From Clostridia bacterium (GTDB lineage: Bacteria; Bacillota; Clostridia; Oscillospirales; Acutalibacteraceae): a DNA stretch of 34,241 nucleotides. Where the stretch lies: positions 1 to 34,241 of the forward strand of contig JAFRQQ010000032.1 in assembly GCA_017428525.1 (NCBI GenBank), read 5' to 3'. How positions within the stretch are numbered: the stretch's first letter is position 1; each line of letters begins with the position of its first letter. A model generated the notes under the pieces. That model was not told the DNA's origin, searched no databases, and saw only the letters and a program-made list of their open reading frames with translations. A program made the position numbers and the translations under genes. Of this stretch, positions 13,838 through 23,290 are shown piece after piece.

Positions 13838-16012
13838 ATGGCAAAAGCATTGGTGCTGGCGGAGAAGCCCTCCGTCGCGCGGGATCTGGCGCGGGTGCTC
13901 GGCTGCAAGCGCGGCGGCAACGGCTGCCTGATCGGCGACAAATACATCGTCACCTGGGCGCTGGGGCATCTGGTCACACTGGCGGACCCCGAGGCGTATG
14001 ACGATAAATATCAGCAGTGGCGCATGGAGGATCTGCCGATGCTGCCAAAGCGCATGAAGCTGGTCACGATCCCGCAGACCGGCAAGCAGTTCCGCGCCGT
14101 GAGCAGCCTGCTGAACAGCAGCGAGGTCTCCTCCGTCATCATCGCGACCGACGCCGGACGCGAGGGCGAGCTGGTCGCGCGCTGGATCCTGCAGAAGGCC
14201 GGCTGCCGCAAACCGCTGCAGCGCCTGTGGATCTCCTCGCAGACGGACAAGGCCATCCGCGAGGGCTTTGCGAATCTCAAGCCCGGCGCGCAGTATGAAA
14301 ATCTGTATCGCAGCGCGCAGAGCCGCGCCGAGGCAGATTGGCTCGTCGGCCTGAACGTCACGCGCGCGCTCACCTGCAAGCACGGCGCGCAGCTCTCCGC
14401 CGGCCGGGTGCAGACGCCGACGCTGGCCATGATCGTGCGGCGGGAGGAAGAGATCCAGCAGTTCCGCCCGAAGGAGTATTTCACGGTCAAGGCGTCCTTC
14501 GGCAGCTTTCAGGCGCTCTATAAAGACGCGAAGCAGCAGGCGCGGATGTTCGATCCCGCCGACGCGCAGCGCGTCGCCGAGGCCGTGCGCGGCAAGCGCG
14601 CGACCGTGACTGAAATCAAAAAGAATTATAAATTCCAGGCGCCGCCCGCCGCTTACGATCTGACGGAGCTGCAGCGCGACGCAAACAAAAAATACGGCTA
14701 TTCCGCCAAGCAGACCCTTTCGCTCATGCAGGCGCTGTATGAAACGCACAAGCTGCTGACCTATCCGCGCACGGATTCGCGCTACATCACGAAGGACGTC
14801 GCCGCCACGCTCGGCGAGCGGCTGCGCGCGATCGCAGTCGGCCCCTATAAAGAGCGGGCCGCCGCCCTGCTGCGGCAGCGTCCGCTGCAGACGAAATATA
14901 TCGTCAAGGACGCGGCGGTGACCGATCACCACGCGATCATTCCGACCGAGCAATATGTTGATCTGAACAAGCTGACCAACGACGAGCGTCATATCTACGA
15001 CCTGGTGGTGCGGCGCTTCCTGGCCGTGCTCAGCGCGCCGTTTGAATATGACGAGGTGCAGATGACGCTGGCCGTCGGCCCGCATCGGTTCTATACCAAA
15101 GGCAAAACCGTGCGCGTGCCGGGCTGGAAGGCGCTGTATGACGCGTCGCTCGAGGAGGACGACGCCGAGGAGGATCTCGGCGCGCAGACACTCCCCGCGC
15201 TCACGCAGGGCACGACGCTGCCGGTGGAGGCCGTGCGGATCGTGGCGGGCAAGACCGCGCCGCCCGCGCGCTACACCGAAGCGACGCTGCTCACCGCCAT
15301 GGAGCATCCGACGGGCGAGGTGGGCAACGCCGCCGAGCGCAGCGCCCTGCAGTCCGCCGGCGGGCTCGGCACCCCCGCCACCCGCGCGGATATCATCGAA
15401 AAACTGTTTGACGCTTTTTATATCGAACGCCGCGGCAAGGAGATCCATCCGACCTCCAAGGGCAAGCAGCTCGTGCGCATCGTGCCGGAGGATCTGCGCG
15501 CCGCCGCGCTGACCGCCCGCTGGGAGCAGCAGCTCGCGCTGATTGCCGCCGGCAAGGCCGACAGCGGCAAATTCATCGAAGAAATGCGGCGCTACGCCGC
15601 TTCGCTCGTGCAGGATGTGCGCGCCGGCACGGTGGAATATCAGCACGACAACGTCACGCGCACGCCCTGCCCGCAATGCGGGAAATACCTGCTCGAGGTC
15701 AACGGCAAGAAGGGCCGCATGCTCATTTGCCGCGATCGCGAGTGCGGCTACCGCAAATCCCTGAGCGTGATCACCAACGCCCGCTGCCCGAACTGCCACA
15801 AGAAGCTGGAATTGCGCGGCGAGGGCGAAAAGCGCGCGTTTTACTGCGCCTGCGGCTACCGGGAAAAGCTCTCCGATTTTGAAAAACGCAGGCAGACGGC
15901 CGGCGGCGGCAAACGCGATGTTGCAAACTATCTGCAGCAGCAGCAAAAGCAAAAGCCGGTCAGCAATCCGCTGGCGGATCAGCTTGCCAAATGGATGGAG
16001 GAAAATCAATGA
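13838..16012 (+). CDS. topB: DNA topoisomerase III
   Basis: A 724-residue type IA topoisomerase, which cuts one DNA strand through a tyrosyl-phosphate bond and separates linked molecules after replication or recombination. The N-terminal TOPRIM domain has AEKPSVARDLARVLG and the metal-binding DAGREGE (Asp105, Glu109, Glu111). The active-site segment is LTYPRTDSRYITKDV with catalytic Tyr309. The C-terminus, from Cys611 to about 680, has two zinc-ribbon-like units (CPQCG...CRDREC, CPNC...CACGY), as in Firmicutes TopB. Full length for the family. The TopB-type core, ATDAGREGELVARWIL, and the ordering distinguish it from TopA. Its end overlaps the start of the lipoprotein gene by 4 bases. Confidence 0.95.
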   Translation: MAKALVLAEKPSVARDLARVLGCKRGGNGCLIGDKYIVTWALGHLVTLADPEAYDDKYQQWRMEDLPMLPKRMKLVTIPQTGKQFRAVSSLLNSSEVSSVIIATDAGREGELVARWILQKAGCRKPLQRLWISSQTDKAIREGFANLKPGAQYENLYRSAQSRAEADWLVGLNVTRALTCKHGAQLSAGRVQTPTLAMIVRREEEIQQFRPKEYFTVKASFGSFQALYKDAKQQARMFDPADAQRVAEAVRGKRATVTEIKKNYKFQAPPAAYDLTELQRDANKKYGYSAKQTLSLMQALYETHKLLTYPRTDSRYITKDVAATLGERLRAIAVGPYKERAAALLRQRPLQTKYIVKDAAVTDHHAIIPTEQYVDLNKLTNDERHIYDLVVRRFLAVLSAPFEYDEVQMTLAVGPHRFYTKGKTVRVPGWKALYDASLEEDDAEEDLGAQTLPALTQGTTLPVEAVRIVAGKTAPPARYTEATLLTAMEHPTGEVGNAAERSALQSAGGLGTPATRADIIEKLFDAFYIERRGKEIHPTSKGKQLVRIVPEDLRAAALTARWEQQLALIAAGKADSGKFIEEMRRYAASLVQDVRAGTVEYQHDNVTRTPCPQCGKYLLEVNGKKGRMLICRDRECGYRKSLSVITNARCPNCHKKLELRGEGEKRAFYCACGYREKLSDFEKRRQTAGGGKRDVANYLQQQQKQKPVSNPLADQLAKWMEENQ

Positions 16013-17628
16013 AGCGCTCGCTCTCTCTGCTGCTGATCGCGGCGCTGCTGCTGAGTCTGGCAGCCTGCGCCGGGCACGGCGCGGGCAAAACGATCTATTA
16101 CCCGCTCGCCGCCTCGCCCGCTACGCTGGACCCGCAATTCGCGGGGGAATCCGGCGCGCAGCTGGTCATCAACAACGTCTTTGAAGGTCTGACCCGTCTG
16201 CAGCCCGACGGCACGGCCGCCTCGGGGCTGGCCGAGCGCTGGGAGATTTCCGAAGACGAACTGACTTATACGTTCCATCTGCAGCCCGGCACGGAATGGT
16301 ATTGCCCGGTCGTGCTGAAAAACGAATACGGCGAAGAATTCTATAAACGCTTTTCCGAAGAAAAGGTGACGGCGCGGGACTTTGTGTTCGCCCTGCGCCG
16401 CGCGGCAAATCCCGCAACGGACGCGCCCTGCGCCCACCGGCTGGCCGTGATCGAAAACGCGACCGCCGTTCTGCAGGGCACGCTGCCGCCGGAGCAGCTC
16501 GGCGTTGACGCTCCGGATGACAACACGCTGGTCATCCGCCTGGCCGCCCCCTGCCCGGATCTGCCCGTGCGCATGACCGAAAGCGTCTTCATGCCCTGCA
16601 ACGAGGATTTCTTCAACGCCACCAACGGCCGCTACGGTCTGAGCAACCGCCACATCCTGTGCAACGGCCCGTTTTATGTCAGCGCCTGGGATCCCGAAAG
16701 CGGCCTGACCGTCAAGAGAAACCGCTATTATTCCGGCAGCAAGGCGCTGCCGGCCACGGTGGCCTTCTCCTTTGACGGCGATCCCGATTCCGTGCTGCAG
16801 AAGCTGGCGGGCGGCTCGCTGAGCGCCGCCATGCTGCCGCCGGATGCGGCCGTGCCGGAGGACTGCACCGTTGCCGCGCGGCGCGAAAACGGGTTTTACG
16901 GCTTTGTTTTCAATTGCAGCGACGAACTGATGCAAAACAGCGATCTGCGCATCGCGCTGTGCAATTCCATCGACCGCGATCTGTTCCTGACGGAAGAAGA
17001 CGGCTTTGCGCCGGAGCGCGGCTTTATCCCCGCTTCCTGCGAGGCCGGCGGCGTTTCCTTCCGCGCGGCTGCCGGTACGCAGACCGCCGGGCTCGGTCGC
17101 AACACCTCGGCCGCCGTGCGCCATTTCTCCGCCGCGCTGCAGACGATGGAGCTCGAACGCATCACCGTCACGCTCCTGAGCCCGGACTTCCTGGAGGCGC
17201 AGGCCCTGCGGCAGGTGCAGCTCTGGCAGAAAACGCTGGGTCTGAACCTGACGCTCAATCTGGAAATCCTGTCGCCCGCGGAAATCTCCGCCGCCGTGGC
17301 AAAGGGCAACTATCAGTTTGCGATCACCGGCCTGACGGCCGATACGGCGGACGCCGGCGAATTCCTCGCGCAGTTTGCGGACGGCGCGGTCTTCCGCCTG
17401 CAGGACGACGCATTCCGGCAGCTGACCATGCAGCTGCTCGCGGATGTGGACGACGACGCGGCGCTGCGGGACTGCTTCGACGCGGAATCCTACCTGCTGC
17501 AGCAGGGCGTCTGCTATCCGCTCTACAGCCGGGCAAGCAGCTTTGTCATCGGCAAGGACGTGGCGGATATCACCATCAGCGGCGCGGAAAACACCGTCAG
17601 CTTTTTGAATGCGAAACGCTTTGACTGA
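16009..17628 (+). CDS. OppA-type substrate-binding lipoprotein (SBP_bac_5)
   Basis: A 539-residue protein from the ATG at 16009, which has GGAGG inside the end of topB. The lipoprotein signal is clear: MKRSLSLLLIAALLLSLAAC with lipid-attachment Cys20. The mature part has the peptide-binding family hallmarks: YYPLAASPATLDPQFAGESGAQLVINNVFEGL, GLAERWEISEDELTYTFHLQPG, VTARDFVFALRRA and GPFYVSAWDPESGLTVKRN. It would capture peptides or similar ligands at the outer membrane face and pass them to an ABC importer. No permease or ATPase gene follows, so it is an orphan that must use a transporter elsewhere or act as a sensor. Confidence 0.88.
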   Translation: MKRSLSLLLIAALLLSLAACAGHGAGKTIYYPLAASPATLDPQFAGESGAQLVINNVFEGLTRLQPDGTAASGLAERWEISEDELTYTFHLQPGTEWYCPVVLKNEYGEEFYKRFSEEKVTARDFVFALRRAANPATDAPCAHRLAVIENATAVLQGTLPPEQLGVDAPDDNTLVIRLAAPCPDLPVRMTESVFMPCNEDFFNATNGRYGLSNRHILCNGPFYVSAWDPESGLTVKRNRYYSGSKALPATVAFSFDGDPDSVLQKLAGGSLSAAMLPPDAAVPEDCTVAARRENGFYGFVFNCSDELMQNSDLRIALCNSIDRDLFLTEEDGFAPERGFIPASCEAGGVSFRAAAGTQTAGLGRNTSAAVRHFSAALQTMELERITVTLLSPDFLEAQALRQVQLWQKTLGLNLTLNLEILSPAEISAAVAKGNYQFAITGLTADTADAGEFLAQFADGAVFRLQDDAFRQLTMQLLADVDDDAALRDCFDAESYLLQQGVCYPLYSRASSFVIGKDVADITISGAENTVSFLNAKRFD

Positions 17629-17649
17629 TCAATAAAGGGGAAACGAATC

Positions 17650-18843
17650 ATGACCGAGGAACGTAAAATCCTGACGCTGAGTCTGACCGTTGCCGCTGCC
17701 TCGGCGGCCGTGCCCGCCGTGCTCGGCGTGCTGAAAAATCTGCGTCCGAAGCCGCTGGCCGCCTCCGACCGTCTGCATGCGGACGGCGCGGGCTTTGCCG
17801 ACACTGCCGGCAGCCCCGTGACGCTGCACGCCGTCGAGCTGCCGACCGCGCCTTCCGTCTTTTTGCGGGACGGGGAAGCCTGCCCGCCGGAGGATGTGGA
17901 GCCGGCGCTGACCGAGCGCTTCGGCGCCTACGGCGCAAAGCAGCTGCTGCAGGCGGAGCGCTTCGGCGCGCTGACCGCCGCGGACCTGAAAACGCTCAAG
18001 GGTCTGGGCGTCAACTGCGTGCAAGTGCCGCTGTGCAGCAACCGCCTTTGCAAAAAGAAAAACGGGCGCGACGAGATCGATTTTACCGCCGTCGACGCGC
18101 TGGTCGACCGCTGCCGCGCCGCGGGCGTTTATGTGCTGCCCCTGCTCACGGCGCTGCCCGACGCCCTGCTGCAGAACTGCAAGGCGGGCTTTGATGCGCG
18201 CAACGCGGTGCTGCGCCAGTGGCTGCAGATCGCCGAACATTATAAAGACGAACCCGCGATCGCGGGCTTTTCCCTGCTGGACGGCGCCGCGCTTGCCGGT
18301 GCAGACCCGAGCTGCGTACAGGCGCTGCAGAAATTCGGCCGCAGACTGGTCAAGACGCTGCGCTCCGCAGGCGCCGACTTCCCGCTGTTCCTGCCGGCCG
18401 CTGGCGATTCCCTGCCCGATCTTGCCGGCTGCGGCGAAAACCTGGCCGTCTCGCTGGACTGCCGCGCCCTCTCCCCCGCCGTGCGTGAGGCGCTGCGCCT
18501 GCGGCTGCCGGCGGATCTGCCCTGCCTGGTCACCGTCAGCGATACGGATGATCCCGTCGGCGCGCTGGCGGAATTCGCCGATCTGGGCGGTCTGTGCTTC
18601 GCCGGCTTTTTCGGCGCGCGCGGCTGTCTGTTCGCTGCCTTCACCGGGGACGCGCCGGATCTGGTCCGGGACGATTACAAAACGCTGACCGAAAAATGCG
18701 GCGCAGTGCTGGATATGCGCAATCTGAAGGAAAACGCCGCCCTGTGCGATATGGTGAAGGACGTCTTCGGCGGCGCCGTTGAGGACCCGAAGCCGAAAAC
18801 CACGGTGCGCTTCGGCCTGAACGATCCCGCTGCGGAAGCATAA
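17650..18843 (+). CDS. GH5-like TIM-barrel protein with lost catalytic motif (pseudoglycosidase)
   Basis: A 397-residue protein with AAAGGGG upstream. An N-terminal hydrophobic segment (about residues 7-27) is a likely membrane anchor. The body follows a GH5 cellulase plan: LTAADLKTLKGLGVNCVQVPLCSN (about 110-135), IDFTAVDALVDRCRAAGVYVLPLL, and YKDEPAIAGFSLLDGAA from Tyr198. In active GH5 enzymes the last motif reads YK-NP-V-GY-LLNEP with the acid/base Glu; here residues 211-213 are Asp-Gly-Ala, so the catalytic Glu is Gly212. I also see no clear nucleophile Glu near the C-terminus. It may bind carbohydrate or serve as a scaffold. It lies in the topB and OppA-like operon and ends before a terminator. 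Confidence 0.62.
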   Translation: MTEERKILTLSLTVAAASAAVPAVLGVLKNLRPKPLAASDRLHADGAGFADTAGSPVTLHAVELPTAPSVFLRDGEACPPEDVEPALTERFGAYGAKQLLQAERFGALTAADLKTLKGLGVNCVQVPLCSNRLCKKKNGRDEIDFTAVDALVDRCRAAGVYVLPLLTALPDALLQNCKAGFDARNAVLRQWLQIAEHYKDEPAIAGFSLLDGAALAGADPSCVQALQKFGRRLVKTLRSAGADFPLFLPAAGDSLPDLAGCGENLAVSLDCRALSPAVREALRLRLPADLPCLVTVSDTDDPVGALAEFADLGGLCFAGFFGARGCLFAAFTGDAPDLVRDDYKTLTEKCGAVLDMRNLKENAALCDMVKDVFGGAVEDPKPKTTVRFGLNDPAAEA

Positions 18844-18866
18844 TTCATACACATCACGTTTTTTCA

Positions 18867-18895
18867 GCAAGGAGCCGCCCGCTCCTTGCTTTTTT
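18867..18895 (+). terminator. Intrinsic terminator of the topB operon
   Basis: A perfect 9-bp stem (GCAAGGAGC at 18867-18875 with GCTCCTTGC at 18881-18889), a 5-base loop and a run of six T residues. Confidence 0.9.
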
Positions 18896-18943
18896 ATGCG
18901 TTCGGGTGAATTTGTGAATTTTTTTGTTTCGCCCGTTTTCCTC

Positions 18944-18972
18944 TTGTAATTCCGGCAGAAAGCGTTTATAAT
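18944..18972 (+). promoter_or_regulatory. Sigma-A promoter of the FGGY kinase-mre operon
   Basis: TTGTAA (18944-18949), a 17-base spacer and a perfect TATAAT (18967-18972). The kinase ATG is 74 bases further on. No other strong promoter is seen before mreB. Confidence 0.75.
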
Positions 18973-19046
18973 GTTTTTATATTGGATTAGTGTCCCGCAG
19001 TCCCGCTGCGGCTCCGGTCCGCCTGCAAAAAACGAGGAGGGTTCCC

Positions 19047-20642
19047 ATGAGCAAATATGTGATTTCCTATGACATCGGCACCACGGGCGTCAAGTCCTGT
19101 CTGTTTGAAATCGATAAAACGATCACGCTGATCAGCGCGGCCATGCAGGGCTACAACCTCTATATTCTGCCGGACGGCGGCGCGGAGCAGGATCCCGACG
19201 AATGGTGGGACGCCATCTGCGCCACGACCAAGCAGATCTTCCTGCAGTGCGCCGTCAAGCCCGCGCAGGTGGAGGGTATTTCGTTCTGCTCCCAGATGCA
19301 GGGCCTGGTGCTCGTCGACAAGGACGGCAAGCCCGTGCGCCGCGCCTTCAGCTACATGGACCAGCGCGCGAAAAAGCAGATCAAGGAGGGCATGGCCTAC
19401 GGCCCGCAGATCGCCGGCGCGAACATCAAAAAGCTGATCCCCTCCCTCATCATCACCGGCGCGGTCTCCGCGAGCGTGAAGGACCCGGTCTGGAAATACA
19501 ACTGGGTCAAGGACAACGAACCCGAAAACTTCAAGCGCATCTATAAATGGCTGGACGTCAAGGAATCCATCATCTGCCGCATGACCGGCAAATGCATCAT
19601 GACGCCCGACTCCGCCTTCGGCGCGCTGATCTATGATATCCGCGACGGCAAGCGCTGCTGGAGCGAAACGGTCTGCAAGCTGCTGGGCGTGGATATGAAT
19701 CACCTGGCCGAGATCGTGCCCTGCACGGCGAAGGTCGGCGGCCTGACCGCGCAGGCGGCGTCCGAGCTGGGTCTGCCGGAGGGCACGGCCGTCTTCGGCG
19801 GCGGCGGCGACGCTTCCCTGATCGGCGTGGGCGCTGGCGCGGTCGAAATGGGCGACACCCACATGTACAGCGGCACAAGCGGCTGGTGCTCCACCGTGGT
19901 GGACCGCAGCATCGTGGACACCTCCGCGATGATCGCCGCCATCGTCGGCGCGCAGCCGGATTCCTTCAACTACTTCGCCGAGCTGGAAACCGCCGGCAAA
20001 TGCCTGGAATGGGTCAAGGATCACCTGGCGCTCGATGAGATCGGCATCTTCCTTGAAAAAACCCATGTGGCGGAGTCCAAAGAGTCCGTTTACACCAATC
20101 TTTACGATTATCTCTCCAAGGTGGTCAACGAAATCCCCGCCGGCAGCGGCGGCGTCATCTTCACCCCGTGGCTCCACGGCAACCGCTGCCCGTTTGAGGA
20201 TCCGAACGCGCGCGGCATGTTCTTCAACATCAGCCTCGACACCGGCAAGACCGAGCTGATCCGCGCGGTGCTGGAGGGCGTGTGCTACCACCTGCGCTGG
20301 TTCATGGAAACGCAGGATAAGAAGATCAAGACCTCCGACACCATCCGCTTCGTCGGCGGCGGCGCGCTTTCCGACGTCACCTGCCAGATCCTCGCGGACG
20401 TCACCGGCCGCACGATCGAAACCGTGGACAGCCCGCAGAACGTCGGCGCGGTCGGCGCGGCGGTCATCATGGCCGTCGGTCTGGGCGTGATCGAAAAGAT
20501 CTCCGACGCGAAGAAGCTGATCCCCGCAAGCAAGACCTTCCGCCCCAACCCGGAAAACAAAGCGGTGTATGACCGCAATTTCGCGGTGTATAAAACGCTG
20601 TATAAGAACAACAAAGCAGCCTTTGCCGCGCTGAACGGCTGA
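19047..20642 (+). CDS. FGGY-family carbohydrate kinase, xylulokinase-like
   Basis: A 531-residue protein from the ATG at 19047, preceded by GAGGAGGG. FGGY kinases phosphorylate sugars such as xylulose with ATP in the cytoplasm. Visible motifs: SYDIGTTGVKSCLFE (phosphate 1 loop, residues 4-18), GAEQDPDEWWDAI, FGGGGDASLIGVGAGAVEMGD (phosphate 2 region), WLHGNRCPFEDPNARG and VGGGALSDVTCQILADVTG (adenosine motif), then SPQNVGAVGAAVIMAVGLG. The order and length fit xylulokinase or a close relative, but no xylose isomerase, transporter or regulator is nearby, so the sugar is uncertain. It is followed after 33 bases by a small lipoprotein gene. Confidence 0.9.
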   Translation: MSKYVISYDIGTTGVKSCLFEIDKTITLISAAMQGYNLYILPDGGAEQDPDEWWDAICATTKQIFLQCAVKPAQVEGISFCSQMQGLVLVDKDGKPVRRAFSYMDQRAKKQIKEGMAYGPQIAGANIKKLIPSLIITGAVSASVKDPVWKYNWVKDNEPENFKRIYKWLDVKESIICRMTGKCIMTPDSAFGALIYDIRDGKRCWSETVCKLLGVDMNHLAEIVPCTAKVGGLTAQAASELGLPEGTAVFGGGGDASLIGVGAGAVEMGDTHMYSGTSGWCSTVVDRSIVDTSAMIAAIVGAQPDSFNYFAELETAGKCLEWVKDHLALDEIGIFLEKTHVAESKESVYTNLYDYLSKVVNEIPAGSGGVIFTPWLHGNRCPFEDPNARGMFFNISLDTGKTELIRAVLEGVCYHLRWFMETQDKKIKTSDTIRFVGGGALSDVTCQILADVTGRTIETVDSPQNVGAVGAAVIMAVGLGVIEKISDAKKLIPASKTFRPNPENKAVYDRNFAVYKTLYKNNKAAFAALNG

Positions 20643-20675
20643 GCCGTTCCGATGCTGAAGAAAGGATCGATTCTC

Positions 20676-21362
20676 ATGAAAAAAATCTTTGTGATTCTGA
20701 TTTGCATGGTGCTTGCGCTGACCTGCCTGACCGCCTGCAAGGCGAAGCTGAAGAACGGCACGGTGCTCTCCGGCGGCGGTCGTGACTACGCTGCCGTTAC
20801 CAACGAGGACGGCGGCATTCAGCGCGACGAAGCCGGCAACATCGTTGTGCTCGTCACAAACGACAAGGGCAAGAACGTCAAGGATGACAACGGCGAATAT
20901 GCCACGCAGGCCGTGGCGCTGCGCGGCGCGCTTGTGGTCGGCAACCGCATCGAATGTCCCGACTACCGTCTGGAAATCCCCAACGGCTGGAGCGACTACC
21001 TGAGCGGCGCGGATCTGATGATCGAGCGCAACGGCACAAACGATATCCTCAAGATCGTCTCCACGCGCGACGGCGATCTCAACACCTCCATGAAGCAGGC
21101 CAGTGAACTGATCGACAAAATGAAGACCTTTTCCGCGGATACGGAGTATGTCAACCGCACCGTGAAGGTGCTGGATCAGGATGCGCAGCTCTTTGCCGTC
21201 TATGTGCCGGACAACGGCACCGGCGCCGCCTCCTACCTCGGCTACATCTTCTTTGAGCACAACGGCGTGGTCTATTCCTGCATGCTCACCTCCGACCGCA
21301 ACATGAATGAAAGCATCGATGAGATTGTTTCCATCCTCAACACCATTGAATATGTGAATTAA
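20676..21362 (+). CDS. Small lipoprotein upstream of mreB, function unknown
   Basis: A 228-residue protein. I chose the ATG at 20676, with AAAGGA upstream, over the ATG at 20652. [21 protein letters not shown] is a lipoprotein signal with the attachment site at Cys21. The mature N-terminus is Gly/Asp-rich, with a pseudo-repeat ([32 protein letters not shown], about residues 44-75). The C-terminal half ([19 protein letters not shown]...[20 protein letters not shown]...[12 protein letters not shown]) reads like a small alpha/beta domain of the kind found in secreted Firmicutes proteins that end SI-N-I-. It sits 14 bases before mreB, so a link to wall elongation is plausible but unproven. Confidence 0.8.
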   Translation: MKKIFVILICMVLALTCLTACKAKLKNGTVLSGGGRDYAAVTNEDGGIQRDEAGNIVVLVTNDKGKNVKDDNGEYATQAVALRGALVVGNRIECPDYRLEIPNGWSDYLSGADLMIERNGTNDILKIVSTRDGDLNTSMKQASELIDKMKTFSADTEYVNRTVKVLDQDAQLFAVYVPDNGTGAASYLGYIFFEHNGVVYSCMLTSDRNMNESIDEIVSILNTIEYVN

Positions 21363-21376
21363 TAGGAGCGCTGGTT

Positions 21377-22393
21377 ATGTTATTCACCCAGGATATCGGC
21401 ATAGATCTCGGCACGGCGAACACACTGGTGTTCGTCAAGGGCAAGGGCATCGTCATCCGCGAGCCCTCTGTCGTGGCTGTGGACCAAAAAAGCAATCCGC
21501 CGCGCGTGGTTGCCGTCGGCAGCGAAGCGAAGGAGATGATCGGGCGTACGCCCGGCTCCATCGTTGCCGTGCGCCCGCTGAAGGAAGGCGTGATCGCGGA
21601 TTTTGAGATCACGGCCGAAATGATCGAATCGTTCATCAAGCGCACGGCGCATCGCCGGCCGTTTTCCCGCACGCGGGTGCTCATCTGCGTGCCCTCGGGC
21701 GTGACCGAGGTGGAAATGAAGGCCGTGCATGACGCTGCCAAAAGCGCGGGCGCCAACTTCGTGAGCCTGATCGAAGAGCCGATGGCGGCCGCGGTCGGCG
21801 CAGGTCTGCCCGTCACCGAGGCCACCGGCAGCATGGTGGTGGATATCGGCGGCGGCACCTCCGAGGTGGCGGTGATTTCGCTGGGCGGCGTTGTGACCTC
21901 CTTCTCCTCCCGCATCGCCGGCGACGATCTGGACGAGGCCATCATTTCCTACATCAAGAAAAAATACAATCTGCTCATCGGCGAACGCACCGCCGAGGAT
22001 ATCAAGGTCAAGATCGGCTCCGCCTATCCCTACGACGGCGAGGGCACGGTCAATATCAAGGGCCGCAACCTGATGGACGGTCTGCCCAAAAACGTGGACA
22101 TCACCTCCGAGGAGGTGCGCGAAGCGCTGGCGGATCCCGTCCGGCAGATCGTGGACGCCGTGAAATCCACGCTCGAGCGCACCCCGCCCGAGCTGGCGGC
22201 GGATATCATTGACCGCGGCATCATGCTCACCGGCGGCGGCGCGCTGCTGCGCGGGCTGGACAAACTGATCGCCGCCGAAACGAAGATCCCCGTCCATGTG
22301 GCGGACAATCCCCTGGATTGCGTCGTGGACGGCTGCGGCATCTGCCTTGAAAACGAATCCCTTTCCGAGGTGCGCAACAAGAAATACATGTGA
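21377..22393 (+). CDS. mreB: Rod shape-determining protein MreB
   Basis: A 338-residue actin homologue that polymerises under the membrane and guides the elongation machinery. The AGGAG ribosome site is 9 bases before the ATG. Actin-fold signatures: [18 protein letters not shown] (phosphate 1, residues 7-24), [61 protein letters not shown], the phosphate 2 loop [18 protein letters not shown] and the adenosine motif [18 protein letters not shown]. Length is normal for the family. It begins the mreB-mreC-mreD-mrdA order conserved in rod-shaped bacteria. A paralogue such as mbl cannot be excluded from sequence alone, but the neighbours favour mreB. Confidence 0.96.
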   Translation: MLFTQDIGIDLGTANTLVFVKGKGIVIREPSVVAVDQKSNPPRVVAVGSEAKEMIGRTPGSIVAVRPLKEGVIADFEITAEMIESFIKRTAHRRPFSRTRVLICVPSGVTEVEMKAVHDAAKSAGANFVSLIEEPMAAAVGAGLPVTEATGSMVVDIGGGTSEVAVISLGGVVTSFSSRIAGDDLDEAIISYIKKKYNLLIGERTAEDIKVKIGSAYPYDGEGTVNIKGRNLMDGLPKNVDITSEEVREALADPVRQIVDAVKSTLERTPPELAADIIDRGIMLTGGGALLRGLDKLIAAETKIPVHVADNPLDCVVDGCGICLENESLSEVRNKKYM

Positions 22394-22438
22394 CGCGCAC
22401 GCTGCTGACATTCCCTGCCGGATATCGGAGATCTGCCT

Positions 22439-23284
22439 ATGACTCACCTGTTTAAAAGCACCGCCTTCAAAATCTTTGCCGTGATCGCCGCCGCGCTGCT
22501 GGCGGGCTCGGCGTTTGCGCTCGTTTCCCGCAGCGGCTCTTCGCCGGTCACGTCGGTCACGGGCGTGATTTTCAGTCCCCTTTCGCGGCTGGCCTCCCGC
22601 ACGGCGTCGGCGCTTTCCAACCTGCCGATCTCCTTCCGCTCTTCCTCTGTGCTGGCCGCCGAGGTGGATGCGCTGCAGGCGGAGGTCGACCGGCTGAACG
22701 GGCAGCTTGTGGATTACGAAGAGGCCAAGCATAAAAACGAATTCTATCAGGAATTCCTTGCGCTGAAGGAAGCGCACAATGATTACACGTTTGTGGAGGC
22801 CGCGGTCATCGGCCGCGACGCGGCCGGCTATTTCGGCTCCTTCACACTCAATAAAGGGTCCCTGCAGGACGTCGCGGTCAACGATCCCGTGATCTACGGC
22901 CAGTATCTGGTCGGCGTGGTCGCCTCCGTGACGCCGACGCAGTGCACCGTGCACACCATTCTCAACCCGCATGTCAACGTGAGCGCCTATGAGGTGCGCA
23001 CGCGCGACCTCGGCTACGTCACCTCCACCACCGCGCTCGCGCAGGAGGGGCAGTGCCACATGCCCGGACTGGCGGCGGAAACGAGCATCTCCGTGGGCGG
23101 CATCGTCTGCACCTCGGGCGTGGGCGGCATCTATCCGCGCGATCTGATCATCGGCACGATCGTGGACGTCGTGGACGGCACGGCGGATATTTCCGCGAGC
23201 GCCATCATCAACCCCGGTGCCCGACTGGACAAGCTGACCGACGTGTGCGTGATCACCTCCTTCAACGGGCAGCACGCACAGTAA
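22439..23284 (+). CDS. mreC: Cell shape-determining protein MreC
   Basis: A 281-residue membrane-anchored scaffold that links MreB and MreD to PBP2 on the outer face. GGAG lies 9 bases before the ATG. Order seen: a short cytoplasmic tail, one membrane helix (about residues 9-29), a coiled coil (EVDALQAEVDRLNGQLVDYEEAKHKNEFYQEFLALKEAH, about 75-115), then the beta-barrel domain with VIGRDAAGYFGSFTLNKGSLQDVAVNDPVIY and GVGGIYPRDLIIGTIVDV, both typical of MreC. Length and place match the family. Confidence 0.94.
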   Translation: MTHLFKSTAFKIFAVIAAALLAGSAFALVSRSGSSPVTSVTGVIFSPLSRLASRTASALSNLPISFRSSSVLAAEVDALQAEVDRLNGQLVDYEEAKHKNEFYQEFLALKEAHNDYTFVEAAVIGRDAAGYFGSFTLNKGSLQDVAVNDPVIYGQYLVGVVASVTPTQCTVHTILNPHVNVSAYEVRTRDLGYVTSTTALAQEGQCHMPGLAAETSISVGGIVCTSGVGGIYPRDLIIGTIVDVVDGTADISASAIINPGARLDKLTDVCVITSFNGQHAQ

Positions 23285-23290
23285 CCGAAC

